From Planctomycetota bacterium (GTDB lineage Bacteria > Planctomycetota > SZUA-567 > H5-PLA8): 64,000 bases of DNA. Where the stretch lies: assembly GCA_027493525.1 (NCBI GenBank), contig JAOSKN010000003.1:1550001-1614000 (forward strand), given 5' to 3'. Within the stretch, counting starts at the first letter, position 1. Each line of letters begins with the position of its first letter. The notes beneath the pieces were generated by a model. That model was not told where the DNA came from and searched no databases. It saw only the letters and a list, made by a program, of their open reading frames with translations. Positions 52,074 to 63,700 of this stretch are shown in pieces. Position numbers and translations under genes: made by a program.

Positions 52074-52240
52074 GAGCGCGTCCCAAAACGTCTCGCGGCC
52101 GTCTTCGGACGGCGGAATTCGCGCTGCGTCGTTGGCCTGCTCGCCGTAGGCGCTGTCCCGATACGGCTCGTTCGGCCGCCTCGCCTCGCTTGCCCGGCGC
52201 TCCGAAGCCGCCTCGCGATCCGGTTTTAGGACGCACTCCA
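52074..52240. repeat. Candidate palindromic intergenic element with 24-bp imperfect terminal inverted repeats
   Basis: GAGCGCGTCCCAAAACG at the left end is matched, with few mismatches, by the reverse complement at about 52214-52238 (CGGTTTTAGGACGCACTC). Just inside the left end, 52098-52113 forms a 6-bp stem closed by a TTCG tetraloop. There is no coding frame I trust. It could be a MITE-like or REP-like element, or a structured 3' region of the preceding gene. Only one copy is in the window. Confidence 0.45.
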
Positions 52241-52289
52241 AGTCCGCCCCGCCCTTTCCACGCCGTTCCGCCTCCGTTAGGCTTTCCCC

Positions 52290-53828
<1,539 letters not shown>

Positions 53829-53844
53829 GCTGCGGCCCCCGGAA

Positions 53845-54972
53845 ATGCCCATGAAAATCACCGCCGTCAAACCCGTCCCCATCACCTACGGCCACCGCAG
53901 CATGCTCCTGGTCAAGGTCGAGACCGACGCGGGCGTGCACGGCTGGGGCGAGGGCGGCATCAGCGGGCACGAGCGCGCCATGGCCGGCTGCGTGGAGGCC
54001 TTCGCCGACCGCCTCGCCGGCGAGGACCCGCGGCGCATCGACCACCTCTGGCAGCTCATGTTCCGCGGCGGCTTCTTCGAAGGCGGGACGATCCTGGGCG
54101 GCGCGCTCAGCGCGGTGGACCTCGCGCTTTGGGACATCCTGGGCAAACACCTGAATGTCCCGTGCTGGCAGCTTCTCGGCGGGCGCAGCCGCGACCGGAT
54201 CGAGTGCTACCTCGCCGTCGGCCTCGCCAACGCCGCCGAGGCCGTCGCCGCCGGGTGGCGCTACCTGCGCTTCGGCGCGGGGCCCGCGCACGGCAAAGAC
54301 GGCGGCATCTTCGACCCCGACGAGGCCGTCCGCAGCGTCCACGACACCGTCCGCCAGACGCGCGAACGTCTCGGCGAGGACGTCCGCATCTGCATCGACT
54401 TCCACACGCGCTTCAATCCGCCCGCCGCCGCGCAGGCCTGCAACCTGATCGCGCCGTACCGCCCGTTCTTCGTCGAAGATCCGCTGCGCAGCCCCAGCGC
54501 CGCCAACTACGCCGCGTTCCGATCGCGCACGCACGTCCCGCTGGCCGTCGGCGAGGAATGCAGCAGCAAGTGGGAGTTCCAGCAGCTCATCGAGAAGGAC
54601 GCCATCGACTACGCACGGATCGATCTCTGCAACGTCGGGGGGCTCACCGAGGCCCGCAAAGTCGCCGCGATGGCCGAGACGCACTACATCGACGTGATTC
54701 CCCACAATCCGCTGGGACCGATCAGCACCGCCGCCTGCGTGCACCTGGCCGCCGCGATTCCGAACTTCATGGTCCTCGAACACGGCCCCGGCCCGGATCA
54801 CGCGCCGGACCTCTTCGAGTTCAAGCTCGAACGCAACGTGCCCTGGTACGAGATCCCCGCCGCGCCGGGGCTGGGCGTGGACGTGCGCGAGGCCGCGCTG
54901 CCGAAGCATCCCTACAAGCCCTGGCTCGCCCCGCTGCTGCGCCGGCCGGACGGCGGCTTCAACAACTGGTAA
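53845..54972 (+). CDS. Mandelate racemase/muconate lactonizing family dehydratase, galactonate-dehydratase-like
   Basis: The 375-residue enolase-superfamily enzyme starts with the capping domain (KITAVKPVPITYGHRSMLLV, then GWGEGGISGHERA). The barrel has metal ligands in CIDFHTRF (Asp), FVEDPLRS (Glu) and GEECSSKWEF (Glu). The catalytic bases are the His of DFH and the His of IPHNPLGP. This DgoD-like layout suggests dehydration of a sugar acid such as D-galactonate or a related aldonate. ATG 53845 or 53851 could be the start. It is close to ComM but functionally fits the carbohydrate genes that follow on the other strand, with which it is convergent. The exact substrate is unresolved. Confidence 0.9.
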   Translation: MPMKITAVKPVPITYGHRSMLLVKVETDAGVHGWGEGGISGHERAMAGCVEAFADRLAGEDPRRIDHLWQLMFRGGFFEGGTILGGALSAVDLALWDILGKHLNVPCWQLLGGRSRDRIECYLAVGLANAAEAVAAGWRYLRFGAGPAHGKDGGIFDPDEAVRSVHDTVRQTRERLGEDVRICIDFHTRFNPPAAAQACNLIAPYRPFFVEDPLRSPSAANYAAFRSRTHVPLAVGEECSSKWEFQQLIEKDAIDYARIDLCNVGGLTEARKVAAMAETHYIDVIPHNPLGPISTAACVHLAAAIPNFMVLEHGPGPDHAPDLFEFKLERNVPWYEIPAAPGLGVDVREAALPKHPYKPWLAPLLRRPDGGFNNW

Positions 54973-55021
54973 GACTCAGGCGCCACAAGAGTGAGGCCAT
55001 CCCGTACGTAGTGCTGGCCGG

Positions 55022-56290
55022 CTATAGGATTTTCCCGGCCGCATCCAATCCCGCGCGAACCGCGGCCTCCCAGGCGTGAGGCCTGAACGGCGGCAGGCCG
55101 TAGATCTTCGGCCCCATCAGCGCGGCGTAGCTCTCTTCGGGGTAGTCGCGCGGATCGCAGATGTACCCGACGTTCGCATTGGAGAAATTGACGACCCAGA
55201 CGTGCTTTGAATTCGGGAGACCCTTGCGGATTCCGTCGCCGATCAGCGTGTAAATTTCGCCCGGCAATCCGACGACAACCGTCTCGCCGATCCGCAGCGC
55301 CTGGGCCTCCGTGCGCACCGCGGGCGGCACGCCGGCGGCCGAGAGCGCCAGCGCCTCGACCGCCCAATCGCGCATGAACCCGCCGATCGCGATCCAGTCG
55401 TGGTATTTGGGAACGACGCCGCGATAGAGGTACGCCTCCGCGTCGCTCCGGTAGCGCTCGGCGTCGAGCGGCAGGTCGAGATCCACGCGCGCCCCGTCCA
55501 CGAAGGCCGGCGCGTCGTACTTCATCTCGCGCAGGATCCCGGCGGCGGCCTCGGCCAGGCGCCGGCCATGATCCTGCGCCGCATCCACGCCGCCGTGCGT
55601 GCGCTCGGGGTTGATGTCGCCCAGGCAACCCTGGAAGAAGACCGGCTCGGCGGCAGGATACGCCTGCTTCAGGTCGCGCAGCATCCGCCCAGGGTAGTCG
55701 GCGCTGACGAAGCGGCTGTGGCTGTCCATGCAGACCGGGTGGCAGCCGAAGTTCGCGGCAACCAGGCACGGCGTCGCGGCGCCGGGTTCCCGCGCCGCCA
55801 GCACCCTCAACGTGTGGTCCACCGGCCCGTCCGCGCGCACGCGGTTCTTCGCCACGCCGCGGACCTCGGCCGAACCGAAGCCGAGCTCCACTTTCCGTGC
55901 GCCTTGTGCGGCCTCGACGACCGCGTCGCCCACCGCCTGCGCCACCCATTTGACGTACGACGTGCTGAGCGCGCCCCACATGCGGAAAACCGAGGTCGTC
56001 GGGGTGGAGTGGCTGTGGACCGCCGAAAGCAGCACGCGCTCGGGCGGAATGCCGGCCTCCTTCTCGACGCGCTTGCGCACCGTCTGCACCAGGTCCGCGC
56101 TCAGCCCGATCACGTCCACGCTGCAGAGCGCGACCTTGCGCGCGCCGTCTCCAAGCACGATCGCGCGCGCGAAAAGGTCGTCGAGCACCGCCTCCGCCGT
56201 GCGCTTCGGTTGCAGGCCGTATCCCGCCAGCGCCACGCCCATCTCCGGCGTGACCTTGCGCTGCGCAAACCCGAGCGTCCATGCCGGCAT
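55022..56290 (-). CDS. Neutral/alkaline ceramidase-like hydrolase
   Basis: The 422-residue protein resembles the N-terminal domain of neutral ceramidases (PF04734). Motifs are GFAQRKVTPEMGVALAGYG, DDLFARAIVL and SVDVIGLSADL, followed by LLSAVHSHSTPTTSVFRMWG and VAANFGCHPVCMDSHSRFVS. FFQGCLGDINPERTHGG and VVGLPGEIYTLIGDGIRKGL come later. His pairs in VHSHS and CHP could bind zinc. No signal peptide is seen, unlike secreted ceramidases. In planctomycetes such proteins often sit in carbohydrate gene clusters and may act on other amides or esters. It is downstream of the deacetylase gene on the same strand. Confidence 0.88.
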   Translation of the reverse strand: MPAWTLGFAQRKVTPEMGVALAGYGLQPKRTAEAVLDDLFARAIVLGDGARKVALCSVDVIGLSADLVQTVRKRVEKEAGIPPERVLLSAVHSHSTPTTSVFRMWGALSTSYVKWVAQAVGDAVVEAAQGARKVELGFGSAEVRGVAKNRVRADGPVDHTLRVLAAREPGAATPCLVAANFGCHPVCMDSHSRFVSADYPGRMLRDLKQAYPAAEPVFFQGCLGDINPERTHGGVDAAQDHGRRLAEAAAGILREMKYDAPAFVDGARVDLDLPLDAERYRSDAEAYLYRGVVPKYHDWIAIGGFMRDWAVEALALSAAGVPPAVRTEAQALRIGETVVVGLPGEIYTLIGDGIRKGLPNSKHVWVVNFSNANVGYICDPRDYPEESYAALMGPKIYGLPPFRPHAWEAAVRAGLDAAGKIL

Positions 56291-56393
56291 GAGTCACCCC
56301 GTCCGTTTGGGATTCTGGAATTGGGATTAGAAAAAATGCGGATCGGAATGCCCAACAGTTCTGGTTTCCAATCCAAAATCGTAAATCCCCCAA

Positions 56394-57137
56394 TCACCCC
56401 CGCCACGCTTTGACGCGCTTCGCGGCGTCGAGCACCGTAGCCGTCCAGAAGCGGTCCTCGAAACGCTTGAGGTGGTCGCAGAGTTCGCGGAAGTCCCCAT
56501 CGGCCACGGCGAGCGCGCCTTCCTGGATCCCGTGAAAGACCAGCAGCAGCCAATGCCCGCGCGCGGCCGCGCGCTCGCAGAGCCCGATCAGTTCGTACCC
56601 CGCGAGGCGCTCGGCGGGGTGCCCCTCCAGGTACGCCAGGTCGCAGCCGGACGGCGCGACGGCGAAGCCGAGGTTGCAGGTGCCGCCGCGTCCGGCGATG
56701 AAATGCCTGGCGATCAGCGGGACGTAGCTCTGCCGGTCGCGACCCGAGCCGACGTGATGGTAGTAGCATGGATAGCAGAAGGTCCGCTCGGTCTGCTCGG
56801 GGATGGCCTCGCGCAGGCGCTCTTCAGCCGTCACGATGTCCGATTCCAGTTGCTCGAGTGTCATCGTCTCGAGGCCGTGTTCCTGCCCCCACAGCGCGCG
56901 CGAACACGGGTGGCCGACCGTGTGGTTCCCGATCTCGTGCCCGGCCGCGGCGACTTCCCGCCAGGGCTTGAGGCGCTCCCGCCAGTCGTCCCTGGGGTTC
57001 AGATAGAAGGTGCCGGGCAGGCCAAGCTTATTGAGGTATGGAATCGCGCGCTCGAGCTGCGACTTGGCTCCGTCGTCGAAGGTCAGCGAGATCGCGGCTT
57101 GCTTGCCGTCGGGCCAGGGCGAACCGGTGGTGGGCAT
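56394..57137 (-). CDS. Polysaccharide deacetylase (NodB/CE4 family)
   Basis: The 247-residue protein has the CE4 motif 1 (ISLTFDDGAKSQLERAIPYL), where Asp binds the metal, and motif 2 (GHEIGNHTVGHP) with the His-x3-His pair. Later motifs are FCYPCYYHHVGSG and WLLLVFHGIQEG. It lacks a signal peptide and is short, so it resembles the cytoplasmic deacetylase/isomerase-like group. Substrates are N-acetylated glycans or related amides. GAGGA precedes ATG 57137. It lies between the epimerase and the ceramidase-like genes, all on the minus strand and 52-103 bases apart, probably one operon. Confidence 0.92.
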   Translation of the reverse strand: MPTTGSPWPDGKQAAISLTFDDGAKSQLERAIPYLNKLGLPGTFYLNPRDDWRERLKPWREVAAAGHEIGNHTVGHPCSRALWGQEHGLETMTLEQLESDIVTAEERLREAIPEQTERTFCYPCYYHHVGSGRDRQSYVPLIARHFIAGRGGTCNLGFAVAPSGCDLAYLEGHPAERLAGYELIGLCERAAARGHWLLLVFHGIQEGALAVADGDFRELCDHLKRFEDRFWTATVLDAAKRVKAWRG

Positions 57138-57189
57138 GCGGGCGTCCTCGGGGATTGTCCAGCACTCTACGCAGGATGAGCCCGTCCGC

Positions 57190-58179
57190 CTAGCTCAGGC
57201 AGGACCGCACGCGGCGCTGCGCCTCGATGACCCGGTCTTCCCAATCGTCCTCAGCCGCCGACGCGATACGGCCAGCGCGGTCCATCGCCTCAAGCACTCG
57301 CCGCATGCCTTCTTCGAGCGAGATGGCCGGCTTGAACTCGGGCACATCGCGGCAGAGCTTCGCGTTGCTGTAGTAGGTGTGGTGCGCAAAGATGTCGCGG
57401 CAGATGGCCGTCTCCGGCCGGTTCAGCGCCAGCAGGTCGGCCAGCGGAATCCCCACCAGGTCCACCTCGCGCCCCAGCACCCTCATCGCCGTGCGATGAT
57501 GGTCGGCCCAGGCGACGAACCCACGGTCGACCATGTTGTAGGCCTGCCCCAGGCATTGCGTTTTGCCGAGCACGTTGGCGAAGCAGAGCGCCGCGTCGTC
57601 CACGTGGAGGTGCTGGTGCAGCGCGTTGCCGTCGCCGCAGACCAGCAGCGGCTTGCCGCGGCGGATGCGGTCGAGCCACCCGAAGCCGCGGCCGATCTGG
57701 CGCAGCAGCCCCTGTTTCGGGCCGTAGGTCGTCGAGGGCTTGACGATCGTGACCGGGAAGCCCTGCCCGTGATACGCCGCGAGGAATGCGTCGTCGGCCG
57801 CGACCTTGTTCCGCCCGTAGTCGGTGATCGGGCGCAGCGGATGGTCTTCGGTGCTCGGAAACCAGTCGTACGCGATGCCGTAGGTGCAGACGGTCGAGCA
57901 CTGCACGAAATGCTTCACGCCCTGGAACGCGCGGATGCTGCTCAGCGCGTCTTCCTTATTGAAGCAGATCATGTCGATCGCCGCGTCGAAGCGCTCCGCC
58001 TGCATGGCGCTCTCGAAGCCTTCGCGGTCCTTGCGGTCGCAGACGATCCGGCGCGCGCCGTCGGGCAGTTCGCCGGTTTGCCCGCGGTTGCAGCAGACGA
58101 CCTCGTGCCCCTGCCGGAGCAGCAGCCGGACCGTGCTCGCGCTGATGTTCCCCGTCCCGCCGACGATGCAGACTTTCAC
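57190..58179 (-). CDS. NAD-dependent epimerase/dehydratase family protein
   Basis: The 329-residue protein is a short-chain extended Rossmann protein with MKVCIVGGTGNISASTVRLL at the N-terminus. The catalytic Tyr may be that of TDYGRNKVAAD, a YxxxK pattern. PSTTYGPKQGL and a C-terminal substrate region follow. Homologous proteins epimerise or oxidise nucleotide sugars, but some act on free sugars. GTG 58179 with GGGAGG upstream is the start. It lies between the DegT aminotransferase and the deacetylase genes on the same strand. The cofactor NAD(H) is a family property; the substrate is unknown. Confidence 0.92.
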   Translation of the reverse strand: MKVCIVGGTGNISASTVRLLLRQGHEVVCCNRGQTGELPDGARRIVCDRKDREGFESAMQAERFDAAIDMICFNKEDALSSIRAFQGVKHFVQCSTVCTYGIAYDWFPSTEDHPLRPITDYGRNKVAADDAFLAAYHGQGFPVTIVKPSTTYGPKQGLLRQIGRGFGWLDRIRRGKPLLVCGDGNALHQHLHVDDAALCFANVLGKTQCLGQAYNMVDRGFVAWADHHRTAMRVLGREVDLVGIPLADLLALNRPETAICRDIFAHHTYYSNAKLCRDVPEFKPAISLEEGMRRVLEAMDRAGRIASAAEDDWEDRVIEAQRRVRSCLS

Positions 58180-58265
58180 GCGCCGCCCCTCCCGCGAAGG
58201 ATCCCTTCGATTCGCCGGAATCCTACCGCATGAGGATCGCCGCGCGACGCGTTTCGCGCGTGCGT

Positions 58266-59522
58266 TCAGGCCTTCAGCGCCGGCTCAGACAGCAGCGCGC
58301 CGGCGTGCCGGCGGACTTTCTCGATCGCCTCGGGGAGCTTCTCGAGCTGCGCGCGTTCGCCGAGCAGGAACGTCTGCGCGACCAGCACGATCTCGGCATG
58401 CGCGCGCTCGCATTCGGGCAGCGCGAAGCGCTTCGGATCGATCTGCTTCCAGTACGCCTCGCCGAGCCGGTGCCGGCGCTTGGTCTGAGGCTTGTAGAGG
58501 AAGGTCTTGTGCAGCGGCTCGTAGGTCCCGCCGAACCCAAGGCCCATTTCGGCGCCCAGCGCCTCGCAGAAGCGCCCGCGCCGCAACCCGCCGAAAGCCT
58601 GCTTGTCGTAGCGGAAGCTGTAGGCGTAGCTCGATTGCCGCGTGATCTGCGGCGCGCGGCGCAACGGCGCGATGCCCGGAACGTCCGCGAGCAGCCGGTC
58701 CAGCAGCGCGCCGGCCTCCTCGCGCCGGGCAACCTGTTCCGGGAGCCGCGCGAGCTGCACGTTCAGGATCGCCGCCTGCATTTCGCTTATCCGATAGTTG
58801 CCGCTTTGCGGAACCCGATCGAGGGGCAGCACGTCGTCGGCAAAGCCGTAGCGCCCGCAGGAGCGCAGCGCCTCGAGGCGCCGATAGAGCCTCTCGTCGT
58901 TCGTCGAGATGAACCCGCCCTCGCCGCTGTTGAGCACCTTGCTGGCCTGGAGGCTGAAGCAGCCCAGCGCGCCAAGGCTCCCGACCTTTCGCTCGCGCCA
59001 CTCGCTGCCGTGCTGGTGGCTGCAATCTTCGACGACCGGGATGCCGTGCTCGCGCCCGATCGCCAGCAGCGCGTCCATCTCGGCCACGCGGCCGTACAGA
59101 TGCACCGGAACGATCGCCTTCGTGCGCGGCGTGATCGCGGCGAGCACCGCCTTGGGGTCGAGCGTCAGCGTCTCGGGGTCGATGTCCGCAAGCACCGGCA
59201 CGGCGTTGACGTCCAGCGCACAGGCGGCCGTCGCCTGCCACGTCAGGCCGGGCACGATCACCTCGTCGTACGCGCCGACATCGAGGGCTTCCAGGGCCAG
59301 TTGCAGCGCGTGCGTCCCGTTGGTGACGCAGATGCCGTGCTTGACCCCGAGGTACCTGCAGAACGCCGCGCGGAACTCGGCCTCTTCAGGCCCGTTGTAG
59401 CCCCACACCCCGCTGCGCGCGACCTTCACCAAACGTTCGACCTCGCGCTGATCATGAATGGGCCACTTGGGCCACGCGCCGCGCTGTACGGGTTCGCCGC
59501 CGAAGAGCGCCAGTTCGTTCAT
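58266..59522 (-). CDS. DegT/DnrJ/EryC1/StrS-type PLP aminotransferase
   Basis: The 418-residue protein has the fold-type I PLP layout: VTNGTHALQLALEALDVGAY, IVPGLTWQATAACALDVNAV, then VVEDCSHQHGSEWRERKVGS. The lysine for the PLP aldimine is in CFSLQASKVLNSGEGGFIST. These enzymes aminate keto sugars, and some oxidise inositols or act as dehydratases. Here the neighbours suggest a free-sugar or cyclitol pathway rather than an antibiotic cluster. AAAGGA seven bases before ATG 59522 supports the start. The next gene upstream is the AraC regulator. Confidence 0.93.
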   Translation of the reverse strand: MNELALFGGEPVQRGAWPKWPIHDQREVERLVKVARSGVWGYNGPEEAEFRAAFCRYLGVKHGICVTNGTHALQLALEALDVGAYDEVIVPGLTWQATAACALDVNAVPVLADIDPETLTLDPKAVLAAITPRTKAIVPVHLYGRVAEMDALLAIGREHGIPVVEDCSHQHGSEWRERKVGSLGALGCFSLQASKVLNSGEGGFISTNDERLYRRLEALRSCGRYGFADDVLPLDRVPQSGNYRISEMQAAILNVQLARLPEQVARREEAGALLDRLLADVPGIAPLRRAPQITRQSSYAYSFRYDKQAFGGLRRGRFCEALGAEMGLGFGGTYEPLHKTFLYKPQTKRRHRLGEAYWKQIDPKRFALPECERAHAEIVLVAQTFLLGERAQLEKLPEAIEKVRRHAGALLSEPALKA

Positions 59523-59671
59523 GGGGGTGTCCTTTCCCGATTCCGTTGAATCCCGGGAATAGATACCCCACCCGCGCGGCGCGAGGCCATGGACGGGTTT
59601 GCGAAGGCCTGCACGGAATCGACAAGGGCATGCAGCAGTCATCGGAACGGATGTACGAGCGGACTTACGCC

Positions 59672-60592
59672 TCAAATCTCGCGCCACTGCTTCGGGGACT
59701 TGCCCGTGCGGCGGCGGAACAGGCGGGAAAAATAAAATGGGTTCTCGAAGCCGACGCGGTGCGCGATCTCCTTCACGCTCAACGCCGGATCGCGCAACAG
59801 GCGTTCGGCCTCCTCGAGCCGGCAGGCGGCGAGGAACTCCGTGAACGTGCGCCCAAGTTCGCGCGTGAAGAGCGCGCTCAGGTAGCCCGCCCCGATGCCG
59901 ACGTGCGCCGCGACGGCGGCCAGATCCAGCGGTTCGGCGAAGCGGTCGCGGACGAAGTCCACCGCCGCCTTGACGCGCTGCTGCTGCTGCGCCTCGCGCT
60001 TCGAAGGTTCCGGGGCCGGCGCGCCGGCTTCCTCGAGATGCCGCAGCGCCGCGCCGCACCACGCCAGCAGCAGCCCCTGCACTCGCAAGAAGGCCCCGGG
60101 ACGGTCCTCGAAGAGTTCCAGGTCCACCGCCTCCGCCGCGCGCAGCCCATCCGCGAAGCCTTCGAACCAGACGCGCAGCTTGTCGGAGCGGAAGCGCCCC
60201 CGCCCCAGATGCGCGTACACGTGCCCGCCCATCCACGTCTTCTGGAACGAACACCAGAGCAGCGTGTACGGCTCGGCGCGTTCGGCGGCGAACTCCCGGT
60301 GAAAGACGCGCGGCGAGAGCACCACCAGTTGCCCCGCGCGCAGCAGGATGCGTTCCTCGCCCAGCAGGAACGGGCAGCGCCCGCGTAGCGCGAAGCAGAA
60401 TTCGTAGTTCTCGTGCCGGTGCGCGGGCGGATACCCGCGCGGCGGCTGCGCCCAGCGCGCGGGCGGCTTGGCCAGCCGCCGCCCGCGCCGCGAACGGTCG
60501 AAGTGGATGTCCGCAGGCTTCAACCTACGAATCAGCTCCGGCAACGTCCTGCCGAAGAGTTCAACCGGAGACGAGGGGCGGGATGGCGACAT
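59672..60592 (-). CDS. AraC-family transcriptional regulator
   Basis: The 306-residue protein has a cupin-like N-terminal sensor (HRHENYEFCFALRGRCPFLL, VVLSPRVFHREFAA) and a C-terminal double helix-turn-helix. That part contains DLAAVAAHVGIGAGYLSALF and SVKEIAHRVGFENPFYFSRL, ending in FRRRTGKSPKQW. The sensor probably binds a sugar or sugar derivative. It lies between the DUF5107/TPR gene and the aminotransferase gene on the minus strand, so it probably regulates this cluster. Just upstream are two heptamer arrays, which could affect its expression. Confidence 0.94.
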   Translation of the reverse strand: MSPSRPSSPVELFGRTLPELIRRLKPADIHFDRSRRGRRLAKPPARWAQPPRGYPPAHRHENYEFCFALRGRCPFLLGEERILLRAGQLVVLSPRVFHREFAAERAEPYTLLWCSFQKTWMGGHVYAHLGRGRFRSDKLRVWFEGFADGLRAAEAVDLELFEDRPGAFLRVQGLLLAWCGAALRHLEEAGAPAPEPSKREAQQQQRVKAAVDFVRDRFAEPLDLAAVAAHVGIGAGYLSALFTRELGRTFTEFLAACRLEEAERLLRDPALSVKEIAHRVGFENPFYFSRLFRRRTGKSPKQWREI

Positions 60593-60608
60593 GGAAGCCT
60601 GGGTTCAG

Positions 60609-60678
60609 TAATCTGTAATCTGTAATCTGTAATCTGTGATCTGTGATCTGTGATCTGTGATCTGTGAACTTTGAACTG
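60609..60678. repeat. Heptamer array, ten TRATCTG/TGAACTK units
   Basis: Four TAATCTG, four TGATCTG, then TGAACTT and TGAACTG are in tandem, 16 bases upstream of the AraC start. The stepwise change of unit along the array suggests drift by duplication of neighbouring units. Confidence 0.9.
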
Positions 60679-60699
60679 TAGTAGCTCCTGGCTCTGGCT

Positions 60700-60734
60700 G
60701 TTCACTGTTCACTGTTCACTGTTCACTGTTCACT
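60700..60734. repeat. Heptamer array, five exact GTTCACT copies
   Basis: Five perfect GTTCACT copies contain, in the last unit, the TGA stop codon (minus strand, 60730-60732) of the DUF5107/TPR gene. The same unit forms the array at 39284-39388. Confidence 0.93.
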
Positions 60735-63700
60735 GCTGTGTATCCTGTCCCATCCGTTCATGTGGCCACAAAAACCGCTTCGCGCCCTTCGCCTTCCGCA
60801 ACTCGGCGATCCAGGGGCGCGCGCGGAAGCGCAGGCCGCCTTCCTTGAGCACCGTCTCCAGGCCTTTGATCGCGGCTTCGCGGTCGCCGAGCGCCAGGTT
60901 CGCCAGCGCGGAGATGTAATCGGCGAAGGCCGTGCTGCCGCCGTAGAACAGCTCCTTGCGGGTCGAGAGCTTCAGGACCTTCTTAAGGTCCGCGCGCGCT
61001 TCGCGCTCGCGCCCCAGCCTCCGCCGCGCCATGGCGCGCCAGAGCGGCGCCTCGGTGCTGATCCAGTACCAGACCGACCAGTCTCCTTCGTCGGCGGCCT
61101 TGCGGTACTCGGCCTCGGCCTGCTTGCGCTTTCCCGAGGCCTCCAGCGCCACGGCTTTCCAGTAGCGCCAGATGCAGTCCACCGGTTTCGACGGCCGCAC
61201 GGTAAAAGTGGTCGCGGGATAGCGCCCCGCGCGCTCCGCCCAGCGCACGGCCTCGGCGTGGCGCCGGCCCGCGAGCGCTTCGCGGCAGAGTTCCAGGCAG
61301 CCGAAGGCGTACACGCCATGCGGGCTGACTTCGCCCTCCCAGCGTACGAACGGCTGCTTCTCGACGAGTTGGACCGCCTCGTGGAAGCGCCCGGCCTCCG
61401 CCAGGATCCCCAGCGCCCGCTTGCGGAAGCGGTGGTTCGCGCGCAGCCCGCGGGAGGCCCCCTCAAGGAGCGCGACTCGCTTTTCGGTCCGGCCCATCCG
61501 TTCGTACTGCGAAAGCAGTTCGCAGGCGATGTCCGGATCGTCCGGCCGCAGCGCGTGCGCCTGCTCGAAGCATTCGGTCGAGACGTGCGGCGGACGGCCG
61601 AGTTGCCACAGGCAGATCCCGAGGTTGCGCCAAGCCAGGGCGTCCCGGGGATCGAGCTTCACGGCCTTGCGGAAGTTCCCGGCGGCCTCGTCGAAGCGGA
61701 AGAAGCTCCCCTGCAAGGTTCCGCGCAGGCACCAGGCCTGCGCGTCGTTGGGGCGCTGGCGCGTGACCCAATCGAAGAGCGCTTCTTCTTCCAGGCGGAA
61801 GGGGAAGGCGTACTCGGCGCGCAGCTTCGCGGCGCGGTCGAGGTGCTTCTCGGCCCACGAAGTGGGCGCCAAGCCGCCCCGCGCATCGAGGTACGCGGCC
61901 AGGTACGACGGGCGCGGATCCTCGAACTGCGACGCGCCCAGCACCGTCACCGCGAGCGCATACTGCCCCAGGTTCGCGTACCACCACGCGACCTCCATGG
62001 CCCGGTCGGCCGACGGGTGCGCGCCGGATTCATGCAGCTTGTGAATCTCTTCGAGCTGGACTTTGAAGGGCTCGAGCCGCCCGTAATGCGCCGCCGCCCA
62101 GCGCTCCCAGCGCGCGGGCAGGTAAAGCGGATCGTCGCGCAGCACGGACTCCACCGTGGACAGCGCGCCGTAGCAGTCGCCGAGCAGCCGGCGGGAGAGC
62201 GCCAGCAGAGTCATCCGCTGCGCCGTCACGTGCGCGGGATTCTCGCACAGCCGGCCCAAGCGGCCCTTCGCCCGCAGCGCGGCGCCCTGCGCCAGTTCGA
62301 CCTCCGCCAGCGCCTGTTCGGCGCGCGCCCACGTCTGGGACTCGTGAATTTCCAGGACGCTCGCCTTCAGGAACGCATCTCCCGCCTCCATCAGGTTGCC
62401 GCGGTATCGCGCCAGCACGCCCCGCAGGAAGCGCGCCTCGCTCGAGACGCCCCGCTCCGCCGACGCTTCCGCGGCCTTCAAGTCGACCTCGGCGCGCCCC
62501 CACAAGCCCTGGCTCAGGAACAGTTCCCCGCGCAAGAGCCGCGCGCGCGGGTGATCGGGATCCTCCTTCAGCGCCTCCTCGAGCCGCTTGCGCCCGCGCC
62601 GGACCTCGCCGTCGATCAGCCACTTGTCGGCCTGTTCGACCCGTTCGCGGGGCGAGCCTGGCTTCTCCAGGCGCGCGACCTGGAGCCGCTGCTTGCGCAG
62701 GCGTTCGAGCGTCCCCGCCTCCATGCGCGGGCGATAGGGATAGCTTACGTCCACCAGCACGCGCCCTTGCGCATCCCGCACGCGCGCCCGGAAACTCCCT
62801 CCCCGCCGCAGGCGGCCTCCGCGCGCCGGCCCGCGCGCAACGTCAGCCTGGTACGGCGGACGGCCTTGCCGAGCCTCAGCTCCAGCGTCGCCGGGCCCAG
62901 GTCCTCGCAGGGGAAGAGCGTCAGCTTCCGCTTCGCGCCCGCGCCGCGCACGCCCAGCGCGAGTTGAGCCGTCGCGAAGAAGAACGGGCCGGTCCCGGCG
63001 ACGGGATACCAGCGGTCGCTCCAGCTTCGCTCGCCGTACGGCGGGAACCACTCGCGGTCGGCCTGGGTCTCCAGCGGCCCGCACTGGATCTCCGCGTAAT
63101 GCCGCACCGGCTTGTCGCAGAACATGCGGCCCCAGACCTTGCCTTCGGGCCCGCTGCCCCAGGTGAAGAACTTCTTCCCGCGCATCGCGCGCCAGTCGGC
63201 GACGTGCACGATCCCTTCGCCGCTGTCATGGTCGTAGCAGCCGAAGAAATCCTCCGCGACGCCCGCGACGAAAACCTCGCCGCCTCCGTCGTAGTTCGTG
63301 TAGCGCGTCACGTCGCGACCGCGGTGGACCGGGAAATCGAATTGGCCTCCGGTCCAGGCCTCGCGCCCGTACCGCGCCGGGCAGAGAAACTGCCAGCCTT
63401 CGCTCACTTCCACGCCCGCGTTGGCCCAGAAATACCAGCGCTGCCGCCGCGGCATGGGGTTGGACAATCGCACCGAAACGTCCATGGCCGCCACGCCCGG
63501 CCGCAGGCTCACCTCCACCTGCCAGCGCATCCGCGTCATCAGGTCCACGTCGCCAACCACGATCCCCGCCGCGCCGTCCGGGAGCTTGCGCGCGGACGCC
63601 GCCACCGGCGACATCGACATCGGCGTGTGGCCGTTCGGGAAGTTGAACTCCAGGCCCAGCGGCATCCACGCCCCCGGCAGGCGGATCAGCCCCGGCTTCA

